Below, one piece after another: positions 44,488-53,962 of a stretch of DNA of 64,000 bases. This stretch comes from PMP191F sp047602185 (GTDB taxonomy: Bacteria > Bacteroidota > Bacteroidia > Chitinophagales > Chitinophagaceae). The notes under the pieces were generated by a model. That model was not told where the DNA came from. It did no database searches and saw only the letters and a list, made by a program, of their open reading frames with translations. The stretch covers positions 6,324,001 through 6,388,000 of the forward strand of contig JASGHY010000001.1 of assembly GCA_047602185.1 (NCBI GenBank), read 5' to 3'. How positions within the stretch are numbered: position 1 is the stretch's first letter; each line of letters opens with the position of its first letter. A program made the translations under genes and the position numbers.

Positions 44488-47057
44488 TGAAGATTCGTAC
44501 AAACAGATCACTTGCGTCAAAAATAGTAAGCACCTGCATTGCACTCGCAGGTGCTTTAGCTGTCGAAGCACAGGATGCCGGTTCACTTAAATTATGGTAC
44601 CAGCAACCGGCACGCTTCTGGGAGGAGGCATTACCATTGGGTAACGGGCATACAGGGGCAATGGTATTTGGTACGGTAACCAGGGAAAGATTGCAGTTGA
44701 ATGATAATACCCTCTGGTCTGGTTACCCGGGAGATGGAGGAAACAATCCTGCCGGTCCGTCTGTGTTGCCACTGGTACGCGCTGCCGTAAACCAGGGAAA
44801 TTATGATAGTGCCGCAGTACTCTGGAAAAAAATGCAGGGATCTTATTCTGCACGCTACCTTCCATTGGCCGATCTCTGGCTGGAATTTAAGAACGTAGCA
44901 GACAGTAGTAGTTATTACCGCGATCTTGACCTGAAAACTGCAATTGCTCATACCAGCTACCGGTCGAGGTTTACACAATACGAGCGCGAATATTTTATAA
45001 GTCATCCTGCAAAAGCAATGCTGGTAAGGCTTACTGCGAAGGGAAATGATAAACTTAATTTTTCAGTTGCGCTCACCAGTAAACTGCATTATACTACAGG
45101 TGCAGCAGGCGTAGGTTACCTGGTACTAAAAGGCAAAGCGCCTTCCTATGTTGCCAATCGAGATTATGATCCCCGGCAGGTTGAGTACACTGAAGAAGGA
45201 ATGACCTTTGAAGTACATCTGAGAATAAAAACAACAGGCGGAACGAGTAAACTGGTTGGCAACAAACTGGAAATTACTGATGCATCAGAAGCCATCATCT
45301 ACCTCACAGAGGCCACCAGTTACAATGGTTTTGACAAGTCACCTGTAAAAGAAGGAGCGGATCCTGCAAAACTGGCTGCCGCGCAAATGATGAAAGTATG
45401 GCCGGTTTCATTTGCCTACTTAAAGGCAAGGCATATTGCAGATTACACTGCATTGTTCAATCGTGTACAATTAGACCTGGGTGCAGATGCATCCGTTGTG
45501 AAACAACCTACGGATGCCCGGTTAAAGAATTATGCGGCCAACGGCGGTGATCTTCACCTGCAAACATTGTATTACCAGTATGGAAGATACCTTATGATCG
45601 CTGCATCAAGGCCTGGCTCACGTGCCACCAATTTGCAGGGCATCTGGAATGATCATGTACAGCCACCCTGGGGAAGTAACTATACTACCAATATCAATAC
45701 GGAAATGAATTACTGGCTGGCAGAGAATACCAATCTCTCTGAATGTCATCAGCCATTATTCGATTTCATGAAAGAGCTGGCAGTCAATGGTGCAAAAACA
45801 GCCAGGATCAATTACGGTATCAACGAAGGATGGGTAGTGCATCACAATACTGACCTCTGGGCGAAGACTTCGCCTGCCGGTGGTTACGACAGCGATCCTA
45901 AAGGAATGCCACGCTGGAGCTGCTGGCCTATGGCCGGTGTATGGTTCAGTACACACCTCTGGGAACATTATCGTTTTACAGGTGATACCGCCTTCCTGCG
46001 GAAAAATTATCCGTTGATGAAAGGTGCTGCACAGTTTATGCTGCACTGGTTACAAACAGATGATACCACAGGTTATCTTGTTACTAATCCTTCTACATCT
46101 CCGGAGAATACAATAAAGATCAATGGCAAAGAATACCAGCTTACTAAAGCATCAACAATGGACATGTCCCTGCTGCGTGAGCTCTTTAGTGCATTGGTGA
46201 AAGCAGCAGCTGTTTTACATACAGACCAGCAGTTCAGTGCTCAGTTACAGGCGGTACTTGCAAAACTATACCCCTTCCATATCGGGCAGTACGGTCAGTT
46301 GCAGGAATGGTACAAAGATTGGGACGATCCGAAAGATAAGCACAGGCATATCTCCCATTTATATGGATTATATCCCGGTACACAGATCACGTTAAATGAA
46401 ACACCACAACTGGCTGCAGCAGCAAAACAATCATTGGAGTTCCGTGGAGATGTAAGCACAGGCTGGTCAATGGCCTGGAAAATAAACTGGTGGGCACGTT
46501 TACACGATGGCGACCATGCATATAAGATACTGAACGATGCTTTCACTTTCATAGATCCTTCCGGAGCCAAAGAACAAATGAGTGGTGGAGGTACCTATCC
46601 GAACTTATTTGATGCACATCCCCCTTTCCAGATCGACGGAAACTTTGGGGCCACTGCCGGTATTACCGAAATGCTTTTGCAAAGCCATGATGGCAGGATC
46701 TCCTTATTGCCGGCTTTACCCGCTGCCTGGAAAAAAGGTTCTGTAAAAGGAATAAAAGCGCGTGGCAACTTCACCATCTCTATTGACTGGACTGAGGGCA
46801 TGCTGCAAAAAGCAACGATCTTTTCCGGCAACGGCGGCATATGCCGCATCAATACTTCGCAACCTGTAAAACTGGTAGAAGTAGTAAATGCGAAGGCTGA
46901 TAATGCTGGTAGCACTCCTTTATTTGCAGCCTATGGAACTGTGCCCTTTAAGAAAAGTGATAAAGCAGTTGAGAGATCATTAGGTGTAAAGGAGGGATAT
47001 ACCATTGAGTTTATGACCGATAAAAATAAAACCTACACTTTAGTTCCTGTAAAATGA
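44487..47057 (+). CDS. GH95 family glycoside hydrolase (alpha-L-fucosidase/alpha-L-galactosidase)
   Basis: 856 residues with a signal peptide ending VEAQ. The N-terminal LWYQQPARFWEEALPLGNGHTGAMVFG is the GH95 hallmark. The inverting machinery is visible: NINTEMNYW, the acid Glu540 (STSPENTIK) and Asp717 (FQIDGNFGATAGITEM). Family members remove terminal alpha-1,2-linked L-fucose or L-galactose. It lies in the coupled cassette, overlapping its upstream neighbour by one base and the GH31 gene by four, so it should act on the same side chain as those enzymes. Confidence 0.93.
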   Translation: MKIRTNRSLASKIVSTCIALAGALAVEAQDAGSLKLWYQQPARFWEEALPLGNGHTGAMVFGTVTRERLQLNDNTLWSGYPGDGGNNPAGPSVLPLVRAAVNQGNYDSAAVLWKKMQGSYSARYLPLADLWLEFKNVADSSSYYRDLDLKTAIAHTSYRSRFTQYEREYFISHPAKAMLVRLTAKGNDKLNFSVALTSKLHYTTGAAGVGYLVLKGKAPSYVANRDYDPRQVEYTEEGMTFEVHLRIKTTGGTSKLVGNKLEITDASEAIIYLTEATSYNGFDKSPVKEGADPAKLAAAQMMKVWPVSFAYLKARHIADYTALFNRVQLDLGADASVVKQPTDARLKNYAANGGDLHLQTLYYQYGRYLMIAASRPGSRATNLQGIWNDHVQPPWGSNYTTNINTEMNYWLAENTNLSECHQPLFDFMKELAVNGAKTARINYGINEGWVVHHNTDLWAKTSPAGGYDSDPKGMPRWSCWPMAGVWFSTHLWEHYRFTGDTAFLRKNYPLMKGAAQFMLHWLQTDDTTGYLVTNPSTSPENTIKINGKEYQLTKASTMDMSLLRELFSALVKAAAVLHTDQQFSAQLQAVLAKLYPFHIGQYGQLQEWYKDWDDPKDKHRHISHLYGLYPGTQITLNETPQLAAAAKQSLEFRGDVSTGWSMAWKINWWARLHDGDHAYKILNDAFTFIDPSGAKEQMSGGGTYPNLFDAHPPFQIDGNFGATAGITEMLLQSHDGRISLLPALPAAWKKGSVKGIKARGNFTISIDWTEGMLQKATIFSGNGGICRINTSQPVKLVEVVNAKADNAGSTPLFAAYGTVPFKKSDKAVERSLGVKEGYTIEFMTDKNKTYTLVPVK

Positions 47058-49216
47058 TACGCTACTTCGCTTGCAATATGAAAAAGATTACCGGTGCCAT
47101 TGTTTCATTGATCGTTGTTTGTCATGTACAGGCACAATCAATAAAATGGACAGAAGTACAACCCGGCGTATGGAAAGGCGTGGCCGGCAAACCAGAAGTT
47201 TACGATCTGCTGAAAGCATCTGGCGCAACGCCTTATGTGCAAGGACTTGCCAGGTTAAGTAAGGTAGGTTTTCCCTTGCCTCAGAACGAGATTGTAGCTA
47301 CGCTCAATGACGGAAAAACTTATCTGCGCTTCCCGCTGCAAAAGGAAGAACAATTGTTTGGATTTGGATTGAATTTTCAGACCATTTACCAGCGTGGAAA
47401 GATCCTGCAATTACACGTAGATCATTTTGGAGGAAAGGATAACGGGCGTACACATTCACCTACGCCATTTTATGTTTCATCAAAAGGCTATGGCGTATTT
47501 ATCAACTCTGCCCGTTACCTGCAGGTCTATGCGGGTAGTGCGGTGAGAAGAGATAGCGAGCATCCCCCCGTAGAAAAAGATCGTAACACAGATAAGAGCT
47601 GGTCATCCAGACCTTATTCTGATGAAGTGGATATACTTGTGCCTGCAGAAGGTGTGGAGATCTATGTCTTTGCGGGCCCTACAATGCTGGACGCTGTAAA
47701 GCGATTTAACCTTTTCAATGGCGGCGGTTGTTTACCTCCGCGATGGGGACTTGGTTTTACACAACGGGTAAAGTCTTTATATAAGGCAGATGAAGTAAAA
47801 GCCGAAGCTGTTGCTTTCCGTGACAAAGGATTCCCGCTCGATTATATCGGTCTGGAACCCGGCTGGCAAAGCAAATCCTATCCCTGCTCTTTTGAATGGG
47901 ATAGTACGCGTTACCCTGATCCGGCCGGTTTTGTAAAAGAACTGCTGAACATGGGTGTTCGGGTAAACCTCTGGACCAATCCTTATGTATCAACGCAATC
48001 ACCCGTGTACAATGCTATCAAACCCTATACTGGTTCTCATACGGTATGGGTGGGGGCCGTGCCTGATCTTACAATGGAGCCTGCGCGCAAAGCCCTGTTT
48101 GGGCAATTGAAAAAAAGCCAGGTCAATATTGGCGTAAGCGGATATAAGATTGATGAGGTAGATGGCTACGATCATTATCTCTGGCCCGACGTTGCTACTT
48201 TCCCTTCAGGAATAGCTGCCGAACAGATGCGTCAGACATTCGGATTACTGGTACAACGCTACAGTGCTGAAGTGTACCACGAACAGAATAAAAGAACCTA
48301 TGGACTTGTGAGAGCGTCCAATGGTGGCGGTGCTTCTTTCCCTTATGTGATCTATAATGATTACTATAATCACGAAGATTTTATCAATGCGCTCATCAAT
48401 AGCGGCTTCGCCGGTGTATTATGGACACCGGAAGTGCGGGCCTCCAAAACACCTGAAGAATGGCTTCGTCGTTTCCAGACAGTCATCTTCTCCCCAATGG
48501 CCATGATCAATGCATGGTCCAGCGGAACAAAACCCTGGAGCTATCCCGAAGTGGCAGACCAGGTACAGCAGCTGGCATTACTACGTATGCGCATGATGCC
48601 TTATTGGTATTCTGCTTTTGCACGCTATCATTTTGAAGGCTTGCCTCCGTTCCGTGCAATGAACCTGGAAGAAGGTTTTACACAGGAAGCGAAAAAAGAT
48701 GCAGTAAATGCCAACCTGGAAGAAAACCCTTATGCGGAAGCAACTGCTAAGGAGATCAGGGATCAGTATATGGCGGGTGATTACCTGTTGGTGGCACCTT
48801 TATTTACCGGGCAAACAACCCGCAAAGTGATCCTGCCAAAAGGAAAATGGTACGACTTCTATACCGGTGAATATGCAGGTAGTGGAGAAGTGATCACTGT
48901 AACACCCGGGCTGGATAAAATTCCGGTATATGTAAAAGATGGCGGCATTATTCCTATGATGCCAGCTTTATTACATGCGCCCAAAGCCGGTGAAAAAGTA
49001 GATCTGGAGATCAGGCATTACGGTGAAAAGAATGCAACTTACCAGTTATACGATGATGATGGGGAAAGCTATGATTATGAAAAAGGGGCATTCTCCTGGA
49101 GAACGATCACTGTAGAGAAGAACAAAAACGGCCAATGGCAGGGAACTATTTCCAATGCAGAAAAAGGAAAGCCCGATAATATTGGTAAAGTGAGCTGGAG
49201 GTTTATGACAAAATAA
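47054..49216 (+). CDS. GH31 family glycoside hydrolase (alpha-galactosidase/alpha-xylosidase-like)
   Basis: About 720 residues with a signal peptide. The GH31 nucleophile is Asp367 in SGYKIDEVDGYD. Where many GH31 enzymes have an acid/base Asp, this one shows LWTPEVR (Glu460) before SPMAMINAWSSGTKPW, a variant I associate with bacterial alpha-galactosidase-like GH31 proteins (recollection, not checked). It lacks nothing else obvious. The start overlaps the GH95 stop as ATGA; an alternative ATG at 47078 gives a tidier signal peptide. With GH95 and GH2 it would trim alpha-galactosyl or alpha-xylosyl side chains. Confidence 0.88.
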   Translation: MIRYFACNMKKITGAIVSLIVVCHVQAQSIKWTEVQPGVWKGVAGKPEVYDLLKASGATPYVQGLARLSKVGFPLPQNEIVATLNDGKTYLRFPLQKEEQLFGFGLNFQTIYQRGKILQLHVDHFGGKDNGRTHSPTPFYVSSKGYGVFINSARYLQVYAGSAVRRDSEHPPVEKDRNTDKSWSSRPYSDEVDILVPAEGVEIYVFAGPTMLDAVKRFNLFNGGGCLPPRWGLGFTQRVKSLYKADEVKAEAVAFRDKGFPLDYIGLEPGWQSKSYPCSFEWDSTRYPDPAGFVKELLNMGVRVNLWTNPYVSTQSPVYNAIKPYTGSHTVWVGAVPDLTMEPARKALFGQLKKSQVNIGVSGYKIDEVDGYDHYLWPDVATFPSGIAAEQMRQTFGLLVQRYSAEVYHEQNKRTYGLVRASNGGGASFPYVIYNDYYNHEDFINALINSGFAGVLWTPEVRASKTPEEWLRRFQTVIFSPMAMINAWSSGTKPWSYPEVADQVQQLALLRMRMMPYWYSAFARYHFEGLPPFRAMNLEEGFTQEAKKDAVNANLEENPYAEATAKEIRDQYMAGDYLLVAPLFTGQTTRKVILPKGKWYDFYTGEYAGSGEVITVTPGLDKIPVYVKDGGIIPMMPALLHAPKAGEKVDLEIRHYGEKNATYQLYDDDGESYDYEKGAFSWRTITVEKNKNGQWQGTISNAEKGKPDNIGKVSWRFMTK

Positions 49217-49234
49217 TATAGGCGTTCAGGAGCT

Positions 49235-49282
49235 CTTCGAGGCTTGTAGCCTCGAAGTCTTATTATGTTGCCTTTGGCAACA
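49235..49282 (+). repeat. Two adjacent stem-loops between the GH31 and PL38 genes
   Basis: CTTCGAGGC-TTGTA-GCCTCGAAG (9-bp perfect stem, 49235-49257) is followed by TGTTGCC-TTT-GGCAACA (7-bp stem, 49266-49282), 15 bases before the next start. No T-run is present. They may protect or process the mRNA, or be dispersed palindromic repeats. Confidence 0.7.
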
Positions 49283-49297
49283 CAAAACTACATATAC

Positions 49298-50479
49298 ATG
49301 AAACCATCCCTTACCTGGATGATCGTATTACTGATTGGTTTTACCGTTTCGCTCACCGCGGGACCATTCCCTGTTATCACATTCAAAAAAGAAGTGCAAC
49401 AGGTATTGCGTGAGCAGGTATTAAAAGAAGCTGCATGGGCAATGCAGCAAAAGCCGGTTACGGTAACTGCTGAAACCTGTTCACGCAGTGCAGGAGGGAA
49501 ACATGACTTCTATTCAGAAGGAGATTACTGGTGGCCCAATCCGCAATCACCTGACAGCCCCTACATACAAAAAGATGGCATGACCAATCCTGCCAACTTC
49601 ATTGCACACAGGCAGGCTATGATCCGCTTCAGTCGTATTATGGGAGCTTTGGCATCTGCATGGCGTATTACCGGTGATGAGAAATATGTAAAACAGGCTA
49701 TGCTGCATGTACGTGCCTGGTTTGCGGATACTGCAACGCGGATGAACCCTAACCTGCTGTATGCCCAGGCTATTAAAGGACGTGCTACCGGGAGGGGAAT
49801 TGGCATTATTGATACCATTCATTTTATGGAAGTAGTACAGGCATTGCTGGTGATGGAAAATGCAAAGAGTATGGATAAGCCTTTGCTGGCTACTACCCGT
49901 GATTGGTTTGAACAGTACCTGCACTGGCTTACTACACATCAGTATGGAAAAGATGAAATGAATGCAGCCAATAATCATGGTACCTGTTGGGTAATGCAGG
50001 TGGCTGCCTTCGCCCGGTTTACCAGCAACGATAGTTTAATGGAATTTTGTCGTGAAAGGTATAAAAACGTGTTATTGCCCAACCAGATGGCAGCGGATGG
50101 AAGTTTTCCGCTGGAGTTAAAAAGAACCAAACCTTATGGTTATTCGATCTTTAACCTGGATGCCATGACCATGATCTGTCGCCTGTTATCAACCAAACAG
50201 GACAATTTATGGCAATATAGCACAATAGATGGCCGATCTATAGCAAAAGGTATTTCCTTTTTATATCCATATTTGGCAGATAAAGGCAAGTGGCCTTTTG
50301 CAAAAGACGTAATGTACTGGGATGAATGGCCGGTGGCGCAGCCCTCATTGGTATTGGGTGCTGTGGCATTCAATAACCGCGACTGGTTAGAGACCTGGAA
50401 AAAACTAAAACATGATCCGCAGGTAGAAGAAGTTGTCAGGAACCTGCCGGTGAGGAACCCGGTGATCTGGATAGAGTAA
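49298..50479 (+). CDS. PL38-type lyase (alginate/glucuronan lyase, alginate_lyase domain)
   Basis: 393 residues with a signal peptide. An alpha/alpha-toroid of the alginate_lyase (PF05426) kind: GDYWWPNPQSPDSPY near residue 75, the NNHG motif (225-228), DGSFPLELKRTKPYGYS with Tyr280/Tyr282, and PVAQPSLVLG. This layout fits family PL38, which includes enzymes on alginate and on beta-1,4-glucuronan. Beta-elimination is the expected chemistry, leaving a 4,5-unsaturated uronate for the GH88 and GH105 enzymes. ATG 49298 is chosen since an upstream ATG at 49265 lies in a hairpin. Confidence 0.8.
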   Translation: MKPSLTWMIVLLIGFTVSLTAGPFPVITFKKEVQQVLREQVLKEAAWAMQQKPVTVTAETCSRSAGGKHDFYSEGDYWWPNPQSPDSPYIQKDGMTNPANFIAHRQAMIRFSRIMGALASAWRITGDEKYVKQAMLHVRAWFADTATRMNPNLLYAQAIKGRATGRGIGIIDTIHFMEVVQALLVMENAKSMDKPLLATTRDWFEQYLHWLTTHQYGKDEMNAANNHGTCWVMQVAAFARFTSNDSLMEFCRERYKNVLLPNQMAADGSFPLELKRTKPYGYSIFNLDAMTMICRLLSTKQDNLWQYSTIDGRSIAKGISFLYPYLADKGKWPFAKDVMYWDEWPVAQPSLVLGAVAFNNRDWLETWKKLKHDPQVEEVVRNLPVRNPVIWIE

Positions 50480-50763
50480 TATGGAAATGCAAACCCGGAA
50501 GGCAAACAAATATCGAATGTCGGATACTGAATTTTGAATATTGAAGGAAAGAAGGAATGTGAGAATGTGCAGATTGGCTAATGTGCAAATGGAGAAAACC
50601 AAAGTCAGGGATGTCAGAAGTCTGAAAAGATACAAGAGACAAGGCACAAGAAGTTGAAGAGTTGAAAGGTTGATAAGTTTACAGGGAGCCGCCATTCACC
50701 ATTCACTTGCTTTTGCCACTCACGACTCACGATTGGCATCTGCCGATTCACGAAAAAAACAAA
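50480..50763 (+). repeat. 284-bp gap of modular phrase repeats (includes copy 4)
   Basis: In order: AATATCGAATGTCGGATACT, GAATATTGAAGGAAAG, AATGTGCAGATTGGC, AATGTGCAAATGG, GTCAGAAGTCTG, GTTGAAAGGTTGATAAG, TTTACAGGGAGC, ATTCAC words, GCCACTCACGACTCACGATT. This is the same order as the gap at 6446-6844, and again co-oriented with transcription. The last phrase ends about 25 bases before the GH29 start. Confidence 0.75.
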
Positions 50764-52647
50764 ATGAAACGACTAATACTACCAATAACGATTGCAGCCC
50801 TGGTACTGGGTAGCCCCCTTATGGCGCAGGTACCGGGTGATGAAGATGCTGAGATGTTCAACCGTGCCAAACAGCGCGATCAGCAGGTAATGGACAGTGC
50901 CGTGAAAACATGGTGGGCAGCTTCCATGAAAGATCATGAAGCCAGGATTGCCTGGTGGCGCGAGGCAAAGTTTGGTATGTTCATTCACTGGGGAGTTTAT
51001 TCTTTACCGGGAGGAGAATGGAAAGGCAAAAAAGTAAGTGGCTATGCAGAACACCTGATGCGTAAAGAAAAAATTACGCGGGCAGATTATCTCCAACTGG
51101 CCCACCAGTTTGATCCCGAAAAGTTCAATGCAGATCAATGGGCGCAGTATGCAAAGCTGGCAGGGATGAAATACCTGATCATCACAGCCAAACACCACGA
51201 TGGTTTTGCGATGTACGATTCCAAAACATCTGATTTCAACATTGTACAGCAAACACCATTCAAGCGTGATCCGATGGCTGAACTGGCTGCAGCCTGTAAA
51301 AAGTACGGTATCAGGTTCGGATTCTATTATTCACATGCTTTTGACTGGGAGCATCCTGATGCACCGGGTAATGACTGGGAATATAATAATCCCGGTGGAG
51401 ATAAGAACCTGTTTGGCGGCGCTCGTTGGTATGATGTACATCCTGAACTATTGCCAAAAGCACAACAATATGTAACACAAAAAGCAATTCCGCAGATAAA
51501 GGAATTACTCACAAAATACCATCCGGATATTTTATGGTTTGATACACCACAGAAATTACCGCTTTCTGAGAACGTACGCATTCTGCAGGCGATTCGTGAA
51601 ACGGATCCCAACGTAGTAGTGAATGGCCGTTTGGTAAGAAGTGCATCCGGCAATTTTGGTGATTATAAAAATACGGGCGACAGGCCTGCTGAGTTTTTCC
51701 CTACCAGTGGCGATTGGGAAGCTATTCCTACTACCAACGAATCTTACGGATACCATAAATATGATGATAGTCATAAGCCTGCATCATTCTTTATTCAGTT
51801 GCTGGCAAAAGCAGCTGCCAAAGGTGGCAACCTGCTGATGAATATTGGTCCTGAAGGAGACGGCACATTTGATATAAAAGACGTTACTATTCTGAAAGGG
51901 ATTGGTACATGGATGGACACTTACGGTGAAAGCATTTACGGAACCACGGCAAGTGCTTTACCCATGCAGAACTGGGGTGTTACTACTCAGAAAGGAAATA
52001 AGATCTACCTGCAGGTATTCAATTGGCCTGCTAATGGAAAACTGGTTGCAGGCGGATTAAAGAGTAGTGTTGCCAGAGCTTATTTGCTGAATGATCCAAA
52101 AAAGAAAAATCTTGCTTTGCAGCCGGTAAAAGGAATGGACCTGGTAATACAGGTGCCGGCCAAAGCTCCGGATAATGTAAACAGTGTAATAGTACTGGAA
52201 ATGAAAGCGCCGGTGGTGACAGATTCAGTATACTATGTTGCAGCAGGTGTTCCGGTTACCCGTTTGCTGGCATTCGATGGCGTGTTTCATGGTAAAGCAT
52301 TTGGATTCGGTGATGGTAAGACCAATAAGTACTTTGCAGAAAACTGGAAATCGGCAGACCAATCGATAAGCTGGAAGATCCGTACAGCGGCTGATGGAAA
52401 ATATAAGGTCGTAGCAAAATATATTGCTGATGAACATGCCGGTGGAAAATTCCAGGTAAAGCTGGATAATAACCAGCTGGATGGAGCAGTGATCAATACT
52501 GTAAAAGGAAGTGATATTACTACGCAGGAATTAGGTACTGTTACGCTTGGGCAGGGAGTACATATAATTGAAATAAAAGCGATAAATATTAGCGGAACAG
52601 AATTAATGAAATTGCTGGAATTACAATTGATTCCTTCAGATAAATAG
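50764..52647 (+). CDS. GH29 family alpha-L-fucosidase with C-terminal binding-type domain
   Basis: 627 residues with a signal peptide ending PLMAQ. The GH29 barrel shows AKFGMFIHWGVYSLPGGEW, TAKHHDGFAMYDS, FGFYYSHAFDWEHP and the probable nucleophile Asp260 (DILWFDTPQ). After the barrel and a beta-sandwich, the last ~130 residues (from about DSVYYVAAGVP) form an extra beta-rich module that may bind carbohydrate. The enzyme retains configuration and removes alpha-linked L-fucose. It is two bases upstream of the GH88 gene, so fucose removal and unsaturated uronate removal are co-expressed. Confidence 0.93.
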   Translation: MKRLILPITIAALVLGSPLMAQVPGDEDAEMFNRAKQRDQQVMDSAVKTWWAASMKDHEARIAWWREAKFGMFIHWGVYSLPGGEWKGKKVSGYAEHLMRKEKITRADYLQLAHQFDPEKFNADQWAQYAKLAGMKYLIITAKHHDGFAMYDSKTSDFNIVQQTPFKRDPMAELAAACKKYGIRFGFYYSHAFDWEHPDAPGNDWEYNNPGGDKNLFGGARWYDVHPELLPKAQQYVTQKAIPQIKELLTKYHPDILWFDTPQKLPLSENVRILQAIRETDPNVVVNGRLVRSASGNFGDYKNTGDRPAEFFPTSGDWEAIPTTNESYGYHKYDDSHKPASFFIQLLAKAAAKGGNLLMNIGPEGDGTFDIKDVTILKGIGTWMDTYGESIYGTTASALPMQNWGVTTQKGNKIYLQVFNWPANGKLVAGGLKSSVARAYLLNDPKKKNLALQPVKGMDLVIQVPAKAPDNVNSVIVLEMKAPVVTDSVYYVAAGVPVTRLLAFDGVFHGKAFGFGDGKTNKYFAENWKSADQSISWKIRTAADGKYKVVAKYIADEHAGGKFQVKLDNNQLDGAVINTVKGSDITTQELGTVTLGQGVHIIEIKAINISGTELMKLLELQLIPSDK

Positions 52648-52649
52648 AA

Positions 52650-53849
52650 ATGCAGTATATGAATTGTACAAAGGGATTAGTAGTTATTATGGGAAGCCTG
52701 TTATTACAGGCAGGTGTGCAGGCTCAGTCAATAGCAAAAGTTTTTGCAGATGCAGAAAAACAAACAATGGTTTTGTTACAGGAAACCGGTAAAGTACGGG
52801 CTGCAAAACCCGAGTTGGTTTCGCCGCGTACACTGGAAAATGGTAACCTGAAAGTAGTGGCGGCGAAAGACTGGACCAGCGGGTTCTTTCCCGGTGTATT
52901 GTGGATGCTGAACGAGTACACGCATAAAAAGAGCTGGGAAGATAGTGCACGTCGTTATACCGCGTTGCTGGAAAATGAGAAGTTCAATGGCGGTACGCAC
53001 GATATGGGCTTTAAGATCTATTGTAGTTATGGTACCGGTTACAATCTTACCCGGGACGAGCAATACAAGGCTGTTATTATTCAGTCTGCCAAAACATTAA
53101 GTACACGTTTCAATCCTGTTGTGGGATGTATCCGTTCATGGGATCATAGTCGTGATAAATGGGGCTATCCTGTTATTATCGACAACATGATGAACCTTGA
53201 ATTGTTATTTGCTGCTACCCGATTTACGGGTGATTCATCTTTTTATAAAATAGCAGTAACACATGCCAACACCACTATGAAGAATCATTTCCGCAGTGAT
53301 TACAGCTCCTATCACGTGGTGGATTATGATACGGTAACAGGAAATGTTGTAAAAAAGAATACGCACCAGGGGTATGCGCATGAGTCATCCTGGGCACGTG
53401 GACAAGGATGGGCTTTGTATGGCTATACAATGTGCTATCGTGAAACAAAAGATCCAAAGTATCTGCAACAGGCAGAGCATGTAGCTGCATTTATCCTGGG
53501 GCATCCTAACATGCCTGCTGACCTGGTTCCTTACTGGGACTTTAATGCACCCGGCATTCCCAATGAACCACGTGATGCTTCAGCGGCGGCGGTAATTGCT
53601 TCGGGATTATATGAGTTGAGCACTTACAGCAAAGCCAACGCAAAAAAATACAGAAATACTGCCGATAAGATAGTAAAGTCGCTTACAGAGAAATATCGTT
53701 CACCGATAGGAGAAAATAAAGGATTTATACTGCTGCACAGTACAGGATCAAAGCCAGCCAACAGCGAGGTAGATGTGCCATTGAATTATGCCGATTATTA
53801 TTACCTCGAAGCGCTATTGAGAAAACAGTCTGGCGTGAGGCGTAGTTAA
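52650..53849 (+). CDS. GH88 family unsaturated glucuronyl hydrolase
   Basis: 399 residues with a signal peptide ending GVQAQ. An alpha/alpha-barrel with the two GH88 catalytic aspartates, Asp118 (THDMGFKIYCSYG) and Asp178 (VIIDNMMNLELL), plus HESSWARGQGWALYGY. GH88 enzymes hydrate the 4,5-unsaturated uronate left at the non-reducing end by a lyase and release it. Because alginate oligomers are handled by PL17 here, a GH88 enzyme points to a second uronic-acid substrate such as glucuronan or a glycosaminoglycan-like chain (inference). Confidence 0.94.
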   Translation: MQYMNCTKGLVVIMGSLLLQAGVQAQSIAKVFADAEKQTMVLLQETGKVRAAKPELVSPRTLENGNLKVVAAKDWTSGFFPGVLWMLNEYTHKKSWEDSARRYTALLENEKFNGGTHDMGFKIYCSYGTGYNLTRDEQYKAVIIQSAKTLSTRFNPVVGCIRSWDHSRDKWGYPVIIDNMMNLELLFAATRFTGDSSFYKIAVTHANTTMKNHFRSDYSSYHVVDYDTVTGNVVKKNTHQGYAHESSWARGQGWALYGYTMCYRETKDPKYLQQAEHVAAFILGHPNMPADLVPYWDFNAPGIPNEPRDASAAAVIASGLYELSTYSKANAKKYRNTADKIVKSLTEKYRSPIGENKGFILLHSTGSKPANSEVDVPLNYADYYYLEALLRKQSGVRRS

Positions 53850-53962
53850 GAGTGTCCGCAGTCCTGATGATTAGCATTTAAGGTTTTGTAGCCCTTTTTT
53901 GCTGCCCCAAAAGGCGGCAGGGCCATGTATTGGGTATTATTCATTCATATAAACCTTGAATT

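Noticed and set aside
50707..50763. Upstream start for the first GH29 protein
   Set aside because: The codons lie in the dispersed phrase repeat; ATG 50764 gives a proper signal peptide.
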